This document shows positions 17,108 to 23,608 of a stretch of DNA of 25,318 nucleotides, piece after piece. The stretch is from SFLA01 sp045595785 (lineage in GTDB: Bacteria > Bacillota > Clostridia > Oscillospirales > CAG-382), in the NCBI GenBank assembly GCA_045595785.1, contig JAZOBE010000022.1, positions 1 through 25,318 on the forward strand, read 5' to 3'. The position numbers were made by a program, and so were the translations under genes. A model generated the notes under the pieces. It did no database searches and was not told the DNA's origin. It was given only the letters and a program-made list of their open reading frames with translations. Within the stretch, counting starts at the first letter, position 1. Each line of letters starts with the position of its first letter.

Positions 17108-18607
17108 ATGACACTTGAAAATGCAGTAAAGATTTATAAAGAATACGAAGAAAAGCTGTGGGGTATTAATGCCGCCATGGGAATTATATATCACGACGGA
17201 AGCACCGTTGCCCCCAAGGGCGCCGCCGCCGCAAGAGGAAGAATGATGGCGGTGCTGTCCGAGCAGGCATACCTGCTTTCCACCGCCCCCGAGTTCAACG
17301 AGGCGTTGGAGGTTATTGATTCACATAAGGATGAGTGCGACAAAAGCGTTGCCCGTGCCGCGTATCTGTATCTGAAGGAAGCGCGGAATATGAAAAAGAT
17401 TCCTATGGACGAATACGTTGAGTACAGCAGACATATAAGCGAATCCTCCGATGCGTGGCACACCGCCAAGGAAACCAGCGATTTTGCTCTTTTTGCTCCT
17501 TATCTTGAAAAGACGGTGGCGACACTCCGCAGGTTTGCTTCCTATACCGACCCTGACAAGGACGTTTATGACGTTGCTCTTGATGGATATGAAAGCGGAC
17601 TGACCACCCAAAAGTGTGAGGAATTCTTCGGAGCACTTAAGCCTGTGTTAAAGGAGCTGATTGCGAAGGTAGCGGCGGCAGAGGCGCCCCGTACAGACTT
17701 TATGGGCGAAAGCTTCCCCGTAAGCAAGCAGAAGGAATTGGCGGAATATATTACCGATCTTATGTGTATTGACCGCAGCCGTTTTGCCATTGCGGAGACT
17801 GAGCACCCCTACACTACCGACGCTTCCCGTTACGACGTACGTATTGCCACACATTATTACGAAAACGCATTTGCATCCGCTCTTTATTCCAACATACACG
17901 AAAACGGACATGCGCTGTATGAGCTTGGCACAGGCGAGGAATATGCGTTTACAATACTTGGCGGCGGCATAAGTATGGGTATTCACGAAAGCCAATCCCG
18001 TTTTTATGAGAACATTCTGGGCCGTTCCCTTCCCTTTGCAAAGACCTTGCTTCCCAAGCTGAAGGAGGTTGCCCCTGCACAGTTCAGAGACGTGGATGCC
18101 GAAACCCTTTGGAAGGCGCTTTGCGAAAGCAAGCCCTCGCTCATAAGAACCGAAAGCGACGAATTAACCTATACGATGCATATCATTATCCGTTATGAAT
18201 TGGAAAGCCGTCTTATGCACGGAGCCCTTGAGGTAAAGGATCTGCCGGGCGAATGGAACAGACTTTACAAGGAATATCTGGGTGTTGACGTACCCGACGA
18301 CAAGCACGGCGTTCTGCAGGACAGCCATTGGTCAGGCGGAAGTCTGGGATATTTCCCCTCTTACGCTTTGGGAAGTGCATACGGCGCACAGATGCTTAAC
18401 AAAATGAAGCAAAGCATAAACGTGGACGAATGCATGGAAAAGGGTGATTTTACACCTATAAACGCTTGGCTTGAGGAGAACATCTGGCGCCACGGCAGAA
18501 TGTATGAGCCTGCAGAGCTTATTAAAAACGCCTGCGGAGAAGAGTTCTCGCCAAAGTATTTTATTGATTATCTTACCGAAAAATACACAAAATTGTATAA
18601 TCTGTAA
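17108..18607 (+). CDS. M32-family metallocarboxypeptidase (carboxypeptidase Taq type)
   Basis: A 499-residue protein, the normal length for peptidase family M32. The zinc site is HENGH (H264, E265, H268) within NIHENGHALYE, with the third ligand E294 in GIHESQSRFYEN. Both sequences are hallmarks of thermostable carboxypeptidase Taq relatives, which remove C-terminal residues from peptides in the cytoplasm. There is no signal peptide. AAGGAATG precedes the ATG with somewhat long spacing. It is a single-gene unit with its own extended -10 promoter, divergent from marR. The weak hairpin at 18608-18626 may end the transcript. Confidence 0.92.
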   Translation: MTLENAVKIYKEYEEKLWGINAAMGIIYHDGSTVAPKGAAAARGRMMAVLSEQAYLLSTAPEFNEALEVIDSHKDECDKSVARAAYLYLKEARNMKKIPMDEYVEYSRHISESSDAWHTAKETSDFALFAPYLEKTVATLRRFASYTDPDKDVYDVALDGYESGLTTQKCEEFFGALKPVLKELIAKVAAAEAPRTDFMGESFPVSKQKELAEYITDLMCIDRSRFAIAETEHPYTTDASRYDVRIATHYYENAFASALYSNIHENGHALYELGTGEEYAFTILGGGISMGIHESQSRFYENILGRSLPFAKTLLPKLKEVAPAQFRDVDAETLWKALCESKPSLIRTESDELTYTMHIIIRYELESRLMHGALEVKDLPGEWNRLYKEYLGVDVPDDKHGVLQDSHWSGGSLGYFPSYALGSAYGAQMLNKMKQSINVDECMEKGDFTPINAWLEENIWRHGRMYEPAELIKNACGEEFSPKYFIDYLTEKYTKLYNL

Positions 18608-18626
18608 ACAATCTCTTAACGATTGT
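18608..18626 (+). terminator. Weak hairpin after the carboxypeptidase gene
   Basis: ACAATC and GATTGT around a seven-base loop, directly after the stop codon and followed by CTGTTTTAC. The stem is short and AT-rich, so termination would be inefficient. Confidence 0.3.
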
Positions 18627-18641
18627 CTGTTTTACAAAAAA

Positions 18642-18669
18642 TTCATATTATTTCCACGAAAAGTATAAA
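18642..18669 (+). promoter_or_regulatory. Possible promoter of the lipoprotein gene at 18715
   Basis: TTCATA (18642-18647), 16 bases, TATAAA (18664-18669). The -35 box is weak. AAGGAGG at 18701-18707 and ATG at 18715 follow. Confidence 0.35.
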
Positions 18670-18714
18670 AATGTGCTGTATCCTGCAGATACAAACAAAC
18701 AAGGAGGAAACAAT

Positions 18715-19572
18715 ATGCAAAAACTTTTAATTCCCGTATTTGCAGTCCTTTTGGCATTTTCCGCGTGTACCGGAGACATTACTCCTCCGGACGACACAAG
18801 TAAGGAACAGCAGTCAACGGACGTAAGCGTTGGCGGTAACGATACAAGCATTCCCGAAGTGTCCCTGCCCGACGAGGACGGAGCAGACAGAAATGCGCTG
18901 GCTTCGCCCGACGGTAATTTTATTCTCGATTATACAGACGTTAAGAATATAACCATCACCGATAAGGAGAACGAGTCTTCCCTGCTTCCTGCGGGTAAAT
19001 ATCCCGATTCCGCCGCAGTAACCGCAGCGGTCTGGGCAGAAGACGGCGTATATATCACCTTTACGTCAGACAAGGACACGATAGTATTCTGGGACGGTGA
19101 GTCCGACCCCGTTTACATAAAAGAGGGAGAAAAAAACACGTTTTCTCCCCTTGTGTCCGCCGACTACGGTGTGATAAAAGCAGGCGAGTATGAGGTGATC
19201 CCTTACCGCGACGGCTCTATGGACAGCCCTGTGCTGAAAAGTAACCAGGTATTGGGATACGTGATAACCGATATCGAAGCCTTTGAAGAGAGTGAATCAC
19301 TTACGATTGACGAAAACGCCGAATGCTTTTATCTTGTAACCACCGAAAGCTGCAAGGTAACGGTGCTGGATGCCGAAACAGGCAGCAAGGTAAGCGATAC
19401 CGTTTCTCTTGAGGCTGGTGTTCCCCTGCTCATCAACTGCAGTATTCCCGAAGGAATGCCTGCGTACAAGCTGAGTCTTGAGGGCGAAAACGGCAACGCT
19501 GTATACACCCTCGCATACGACGGCAGAGGCGAAACCAACGTATATTTTATAAGCCTTACAACAACAAAATAG
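18715..19572 (+). CDS. Lipoprotein of unknown function
   Basis: A 285-residue lipoprotein. The start at 18715 is set by AAGGAGG at 18701-18707; the frame is open 14 codons further upstream but that would put a polar stretch ahead of the signal peptide. The signal is MQKLLIPVFAVLLAFSAC, with lipobox cysteine 18. A Thr/Ser/Asp-rich linker follows (about residues 20-60). The rest looks all-beta, with strands such as FILDYTDVKNITITD, GVYITFTSDKDTIVFW and ECFYLVTTESCKVTVLD, suggesting two or three immunoglobulin-like sandwich units. No family recognised. It is convergent with another lipoprotein across a shared terminator. Confidence 0.78.
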   Translation: MQKLLIPVFAVLLAFSACTGDITPPDDTSKEQQSTDVSVGGNDTSIPEVSLPDEDGADRNALASPDGNFILDYTDVKNITITDKENESSLLPAGKYPDSAAVTAAVWAEDGVYITFTSDKDTIVFWDGESDPVYIKEGEKNTFSPLVSADYGVIKAGEYEVIPYRDGSMDSPVLKSNQVLGYVITDIEAFEESESLTIDENAECFYLVTTESCKVTVLDAETGSKVSDTVSLEAGVPLLINCSIPEGMPAYKLSLEGENGNAVYTLAYDGRGETNVYFISLTTTK

Positions 19573-19583
19573 AACACCCCACA

Positions 19584-19616
19584 AAAAAAGCAGAGCGAAG
19601 AACGCTCTGCTTTTTT
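19584..19616. terminator. Bidirectional intrinsic terminator between convergent lipoprotein genes
   Basis: Perfect 14-base arms (AAAAAAGCAGAGCG / CGCTCTGCTTTTTT) around AAGAA. A- and T-tracts on the two sides allow use by both strands. Confidence 0.9.
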
Positions 19617-19618
19617 AT

Positions 19619-20281
19619 TTACTTTTCGGTACGGAATGCGTAATAAACGGTTCCGCTGTAGGGCTTTCCTTCCTCGTTCCAGCAAGCTATTACCTCATAA
19701 AGATAATCCCCTGCAGAAGCAACAAAGGCGTTGCCGTCTACCTTGATCTCTTCGTATTCATCATAATTTTTTGCATCTGCAGCATATCTTTTTACGGTTA
19801 TGCTCGTAGGTGCACCTTCAAAAACCAGATGAACGGTTGCGCCGTCGGAAACCTTGAGGACCTCTATATCGTCTAAACAATCAAGAGGATGTGAGCCGTC
19901 TGCTTCAGTAACCTTTTCCTCACCGTTTTGCTCAACAGCCCAGGAATAGGTTCCCATCCATCCGGTAACGGCATAATTGGAAGAATATGCTATAAAGATG
20001 GAAGGCGAAGCGGGGAACTTGGGATTAGGCACGGAAGGAACAACGGCAGAAGAGCCCGAATTGTTATCATGATCATGATCATGATCGTGATCGTGATCCT
20101 CGTCCTCATCTGTATAGGGGCGAGTTCTGGTCTCGTCACACTTTGCGCACACTTCAACTACGATCTCATGATCGTGAGTGCCTATCGTCTGCCACTGATG
20201 GTCGCATTGAGATTTGCTGCATCCGCAAAAGGCGGTAAGGCAAAGGAACGCCAAAAGAACGACCGATATATATTTTTTCAT
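19619..20281 (-). CDS. Lipoprotein with His/Asp-rich repeat and zinc-ribbon-like cysteines
   Basis: A 220-residue lipoprotein: signal with FCGC, lipidated C21. The mature start has C26, H28, then VCAKC (C45, C48), a possible metal-binding knuckle. Residues 61-72 alternate Glu/His/Asp as a run of five HD pairs, encoded by near-perfect hexanucleotide repeats (about 20067-20101). A Gly/Ser/Pro linker leads to a C-terminal domain of about 120 residues containing YSSNYAVTGWMGTYSWAVE and a beta-rich end (YLYEVIACWNEEG). His/Asp runs in exported proteins usually bind zinc, nickel or copper, so a surface metal-binding role is a reasonable inference. AGGAG at 20289-20293 precedes it. It lies 20 bases after the XRE regulator gene on the same strand. 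Confidence 0.8.
   Translation of the reverse strand: MKKYISVVLLAFLCLTAFCGCSKSQCDHQWQTIGTHDHEIVVEVCAKCDETRTRPYTDEDEDHDHDHDHDHDNNSGSSAVVPSVPNPKFPASPSIFIAYSSNYAVTGWMGTYSWAVEQNGEEKVTEADGSHPLDCLDDIEVLKVSDGATVHLVFEGAPTSITVKRYAADAKNYDEYEEIKVDGNAFVASAGDYLYEVIACWNEEGKPYSGTVYYAFRTEK
20067..20101 (-). repeat. Hexanucleotide tandem repeat coding for His-Asp pairs
   Basis: About five copies of CAYGAT on the minus strand (CATGAT and CACGAT variants) inside the lipoprotein gene. The unit is in frame, so slippage changes the number of HD pairs without breaking the gene. Confidence 0.75.
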
Positions 20282-20301
20282 TTTTCTACTCCTATAAAAA
20301 T

Positions 20302-20913
20302 CTATTTTTTCTTTCTGAATTTAAGTGCCGACCACATTACGATGATTATCTGACCGGGGATTCCCACAAGGAAAAGCTGCCAGATGGTTATTCCGCAAAG
20401 CTGAAGGTTTATAAACAGCGCGGCGATGACCGACCACATTAAAAGCGACACGATGGGGTAATTTCCGCGGGTGGAAAACCACACCGAGTTAAACACCAGC
20501 CATACTATTGTGGACACAGGCAATGCGTAGACGAAGGCAAGCCAATGAAGACGTGTAATTGCAGGAACGGAATACAAAATTACAAATACTGCCGTTGCGA
20601 TGAGCCACACCAAAAAGACGCTCATGGTAGTGACCACCACGCGGTTGGTATGCTTGCGCTGTGCTTTCGCTTCGTCGTCCTCCGTAATCTCGGAAACGGT
20701 ATGGGTTTCCTCCACCAGCCAATCAAGACTTACGCCGAACATATCCGCAATGTTTTTAAGCACCGTGATGTCCGGCAAGGACTCCGCCCGCTCCCACTTG
20801 GAAACGGCTTTATCCGAATAGTTTATCTTTTCCGCAAGGTCAGACTGGGTCATACCTGCAGACTGGCGAAGTGATATTATATTTTTAGCAATTACGTGCT
20901 TCAAATCATCCAT
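20302..20913 (-). CDS. XRE-family regulator with C-terminal membrane domain
   Basis: A 203-residue protein. Residues 8-62 form an XRE/Cro-type helix-turn-helix (LRQSAGMTQSDLAEKINYSD, then AVSKWERAESLPD, then LVEET). A charged linker leads to four predicted membrane helices between about 92 and 197. This architecture places a DNA-binding domain at the cytoplasmic face of the membrane, typical of many Clostridia one-component regulators. The gene downstream on the same strand is the His/Asp-rich lipoprotein, so the pair may be a membrane sensor and its target, though this is inference. It has its own good promoter; the ribosome binding site is weak (GGTGA). Confidence 0.85.
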   Translation of the reverse strand: MDDLKHVIAKNIISLRQSAGMTQSDLAEKINYSDKAVSKWERAESLPDITVLKNIADMFGVSLDWLVEETHTVSEITEDDEAKAQRKHTNRVVVTTMSVFLVWLIATAVFVILYSVPAITRLHWLAFVYALPVSTIVWLVFNSVWFSTRGNYPIVSLLMWSVIAALFINLQLCGITIWQLFLVGIPGQIIIVMWSALKFRKKK

Positions 20914-20946
20914 AAAAAAATCACCGTCGTAATATGTTTACATAAC

Positions 20947-20975
20947 AGTATAACACATTTCGACGGGATTATCAA
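20947..20975 (-). promoter_or_regulatory. Promoter of the XRE regulator and lipoprotein
   Basis: TTGATA (20975-20970), 17 bases, TATACT (20952-20947) on the minus strand. An imperfect palindrome around ATGTAAACAT lies just downstream at about 20934-20945 and could be the autoregulatory site. Confidence 0.7.
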
Positions 20976-20995
20976 GGAAAATTTATGTTTGCCTT

Positions 20996-21541
20996 TTATT
21001 TCTTTAAGGATTTTTTATATAAAAACATAAGCGGCGGTGTGTTATTGCGCAAAACGAACACGGGAAGCATGCTTAAAACAAAATTTACCAGCGCAACAGG
21101 CACCCAAACAGACCATCCTCCGCAAAAGGGAAGTAATCCGATAAGAAAACCGAATACCGCATCCGCAATATGTATCGCCACGCCATAGTTGGATTCCAGC
21201 AAAAAACGGCCGAGATACTCGGAATCGTTATTGCTTTTCAGCTTGTCCTTATGAAATCCGGTAAATCCCCCAAGCTCGGGCACGTAAGGTGTAATGGCTT
21301 TTATTTTTAATTTGGAATACAGCCGTTTTTCCTTGCGGCTGACCTTAAACAGCTTTGATTCCGGTGCAAACCATTTTTCCGGCAGACGTCGGATAGCGAA
21401 GGCGAATATTCCGTCTACTGCGATTACAGACACGGTGCCCAGCACCGAGAAAAGAAGCGTGGGAAGAAACTCTCCGCCGCGGAACACGTTTGCAAGAATT
21501 ATTAACACGTTTGCAAATAAGATCACCGTTACGTAAAACAT
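20996..21541 (-). CDS. Membrane protein resembling CrtO-type (glycosyl-diaponeurosporenoate) acyltransferases
   Basis: A 181-residue membrane protein with helices at about 3-20, 28-50, 120-140 and 144-165. The central part, LKIKAITPYVPELGGFTGFH then YLGRFLLESNYGVAIH, resembles what I recall of the small CrtO acyltransferase family, which acylates the sugar of the carotenoid staphyloxanthin. Many Clostridia carry relatives without carotenoid genes, so the true acceptor is probably another lipid. The usual WKD of the family is not present, and the match rests on memory. Its start overlaps the stop of the PlsC-like gene (TAATG). Third gene of the GT8-acyltransferase operon. Confidence 0.55.
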   Translation of the reverse strand: MFYVTVILFANVLIILANVFRGGEFLPTLLFSVLGTVSVIAVDGIFAFAIRRLPEKWFAPESKLFKVSRKEKRLYSKLKIKAITPYVPELGGFTGFHKDKLKSNNDSEYLGRFLLESNYGVAIHIADAVFGFLIGLLPFCGGWSVWVPVALVNFVLSMLPVFVLRNNTPPLMFLYKKSLKK

Positions 21542-22386
21542 TACTCGTCCGCCTTTAAGGTGGTATAGGTAAGGGGAATGCCGTAGGTCTGCTCGTAAAC
21601 TTCCTTCCAGGCGTTAAAGTTCTTTTCCTTCATTATGTTGCAGTTTTCCTTTACGGTCTTGCCCTCTTCGGGGAAAATAGCAGGGAGAAAATGCACGGTA
21701 TACGCCTGAATGGGGAATCCGTCGCCGCCAATAACGTCAGTGTCCTCCATAGTGATAAAAGCAGGCACTACGGGAGCAGATGACTTTGCGGCAAAGCGGA
21801 ATGCGCCCTCCTTAAGAGGACGGGGCTTGCGGTAGTTCCACCACATACCCTGCTCGGGATAAATGAGTATCTTTTCACCTCTTTTAAGCAGAGTGTCCAC
21901 CGCCACCATAAGCTCACGGAGGACGGCTACGCTGCTGCCGAGAGGCAGAGTGTTACAATGACGGAAGAAATATCCGTAAAGTCCGCCGAAGGAGGTATAG
22001 TTACCCTCGCGGATTATCTTATAAAGACGCTTTCTGCCAAGAGATTTTTCAATACACTTGAACACGGCGTAATTATCGAATGCATTAAAGTGGTTGCAGG
22101 TTATAATAGCGCCGCGGTCAGCTATTGCAAGATAATTTTCAAGTCCGCGGACCTCTTTTATAACCAGCTGTCCGTTGGCGATAAGTTTATCAAAATAACG
22201 CTTAGCCACATGGTTGGCTATTTCGGAGGAAATTTTGGAGGAAAGCTTTTTAAGAGTATAGTCTACCTTACCGGGCTGTAACGGAGTCGTTGGAGGATCG
22301 TTCTCCACGTCCTTATCAAACCAGCCGTTTTTCTCATATTCCTTTATTCGCTCCAGAACCATGAGCCGTTCAAGAGATCTTTCCAT
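21541..22386 (-). CDS. PlsC-type (1-acylglycerol-3-phosphate acyltransferase-like) acyltransferase
   Basis: A 281-residue protein with the acyltransferase block I motif NHFNAFD (H99, D104; the HX4D catalytic pair) and block III YPEQGMWW (177-183), where Glu-Gln-Gly replaces the usual EGTR. Block IV is represented by APVVPAFI. About 80 residues precede block I, longer than in minimal PlsC. No strong membrane helix is seen, so it is probably a peripheral enzyme at the inner face of the membrane. It lies one base after the GT8 stop and overlaps the next gene by one base, indicating tight coupling. Likely role: transfer of an acyl chain to a glycolipid intermediate; the acceptor is inferred from context. 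Confidence 0.85.
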   Translation of the reverse strand: MERSLERLMVLERIKEYEKNGWFDKDVENDPPTTPLQPGKVDYTLKKLSSKISSEIANHVAKRYFDKLIANGQLVIKEVRGLENYLAIADRGAIITCNHFNAFDNYAVFKCIEKSLGRKRLYKIIREGNYTSFGGLYGYFFRHCNTLPLGSSVAVLRELMVAVDTLLKRGEKILIYPEQGMWWNYRKPRPLKEGAFRFAAKSSAPVVPAFITMEDTDVIGGDGFPIQAYTVHFLPAIFPEEGKTVKENCNIMKEKNFNAWKEVYEQTYGIPLTYTTLKADE

Positions 22387-22387
22387 T

Positions 22388-23347
22388 TTACACCTCTACG
22401 GGTATTTTTATTGTGTACTTGGTAGGAAATACGTAATCGGGACGGCACGCCGCTTCGGTATCCTTCCGTGCGGTAAGAGCAAGCTGTTCAAACTGGTAAT
22501 TATCACGCGCAACGTCGGCTTCGGAATAATTATCCTTGATAGCACGGATATCATCGTAATATTCGGTGCGGGCGGCATATTCCCAAAAATCCTTTTCATA
22601 GCCCACGCCGTCATAATGCCAAGGCTTCCAGTTGATCTTATAGTGTACTATCTTTGCGTGGTCGTTCTCATCCTCACAGCCGGGAAAGGAATTTTTGTTC
22701 CAACGCTGAGGAAGCAAAAGCACGTTTCCGTGGCAAAGAACGTTAAGGTAATCCTCGTCCTGAGTAACGGTAAAGGTGTACTCACTCATTATCTCAAGAA
22801 GACGGGCTTGGATATCCACCTTGCGGAACATATCAAGATTGAGCACCAGAATGCCTGCGTTAAAATACACGTTACGGTCAACACCCAAAACCTTCTCAAC
22901 GTATGTGCCGTATACGTCATAGGCGAGCATAACCTCTTCGTTCATTGCGGCAACCAGGTTGTTGCCAAGGTTGCAATTGAAAAGCTCGGACACGTCACCG
23001 TTAACAACGATATCGCAATCCAGATACAGACCTCTGTCATAATCGGGAAACATATCTGCAATAAGGAATCTGTAATAAGTGGCTTTGGTATAATAATCAC
23101 GAACGTGGATACGCTCACTCATAGCCTTGATTCCCTCTGCAACGTTATTGAAAATAATAATAACGTTTTCGCTGTTGTACGCAGAAAGGCGAGACATATT
23201 CTTATCGGAAAGTCCCTCGGTGAGAATGTGAATATTATATTGATACTCGGGCGAAGCGTTCTCGATGAGAGAGTGGAGCGCTACGCCGAGGAAGGGCGCA
23301 TAGTTATCGTCCGCCGCAAAGAATATGGGAATTACGGGCAAAGACAT
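22388..23347 (-). CDS. GT8-family glycosyltransferase
   Basis: A 319-residue GT-A fold glycosyltransferase of family 8. Motifs in order: IFFAADDNYAPFLGVAL at 8-24, YLDCDIVV with the metal-binding DxD at 110-112, FNAGILVLN at 162-170, QDEDYLN at 196-202 and HYKINWKPW at 235-243, ending in the C-terminal tail. GT8 enzymes are retaining galactosyl- or glucosyltransferases acting on lipopolysaccharide, cell-wall polymers or glycolipids. GGAGG precedes the ATG. It is the first gene of an operon with two acyltransferase-type genes, so a glycolipid or lipid-linked polysaccharide product is likely. The leader contains an inverted repeat at 23363-23380. Confidence 0.92.
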   Translation of the reverse strand: MSLPVIPIFFAADDNYAPFLGVALHSLIENASPEYQYNIHILTEGLSDKNMSRLSAYNSENVIIIFNNVAEGIKAMSERIHVRDYYTKATYYRFLIADMFPDYDRGLYLDCDIVVNGDVSELFNCNLGNNLVAAMNEEVMLAYDVYGTYVEKVLGVDRNVYFNAGILVLNLDMFRKVDIQARLLEIMSEYTFTVTQDEDYLNVLCHGNVLLLPQRWNKNSFPGCEDENDHAKIVHYKINWKPWHYDGVGYEKDFWEYAARTEYYDDIRAIKDNYSEADVARDNYQFEQLALTARKDTEAACRPDYVFPTKYTIKIPVEV

Positions 23348-23362
23348 TTTAAATCCTCCAAG

Positions 23363-23380
23363 TGTAAGAAAATTTACACG
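23363..23380 (-). promoter_or_regulatory. Inverted repeat in the GT8 leader
   Basis: Perfect GTGTAA / TTACAC arms separated by six bases, between the promoter and the ribosome binding site. Could be a repressor site or a short RNA hairpin. Confidence 0.35.
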
Positions 23381-23383
23381 CTT

Positions 23384-23412
23384 ATTTTACTATATTCTGC
23401 CCTAAATTTCAA
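23384..23412 (-). promoter_or_regulatory. Promoter of the GT8-acyltransferase operon
   Basis: TTGAAA (23412-23407), 17 bases, TAAAAT (23389-23384) on the minus strand. Confidence 0.6.
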
Positions 23413-23431
23413 CCTACAATTAAAATTTTGC

Positions 23432-23459
23432 GGTAGAGTTGGAAAAAATCGGCTCTACC
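23432..23459. other. Unexplained intergenic hairpin
   Basis: GGTAGAG / CTCTACC arms around a 14-base loop, in the 261-base gap between GT8 and the dockerin gene. The rest of the gap (23460-23543) shows no gene or clear signal. Confidence 0.3.
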
Positions 23460-23543
23460 CTCAGTAGGAAAGTGCGGTTTCATCGGAATTTTTCAAGTAA
23501 ACTAAAAATAGAAGCGATAAAAACGCCAAAAACAAAGAGAGAA

Positions 23544-23570
23544 AGGACTCCGGCTTAAAGCCGGAGTCCT
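23544..23570 (-). terminator. Terminator of the dockerin protein gene
   Basis: Perfect 13-base arms (AGGACTCCGGCTT / AAGCCGGAGTCCT) around one base; on the minus strand a T/C-rich stretch with TTTCTCTCTTTG follows. Located 38 bases past the stop at 23609. Confidence 0.8.
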
Positions 23571-23608
23571 CTCCAAGGGGGAAAATATTATAATTCAGAA
23601 AGGAACGA

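Noticed and set aside
20067..20101. Short tandem repeats as a possible CRISPR array or iteron origin
   Set aside because: The unit is six bases without spacers, is in frame, and encodes a His-Asp run.
22361..23467. Plus-strand open frame of 368 codons opposite the GT8 gene
   Set aside because: It is antisense to a gene with all GT8 motifs, and its composition is low in typical protein features.
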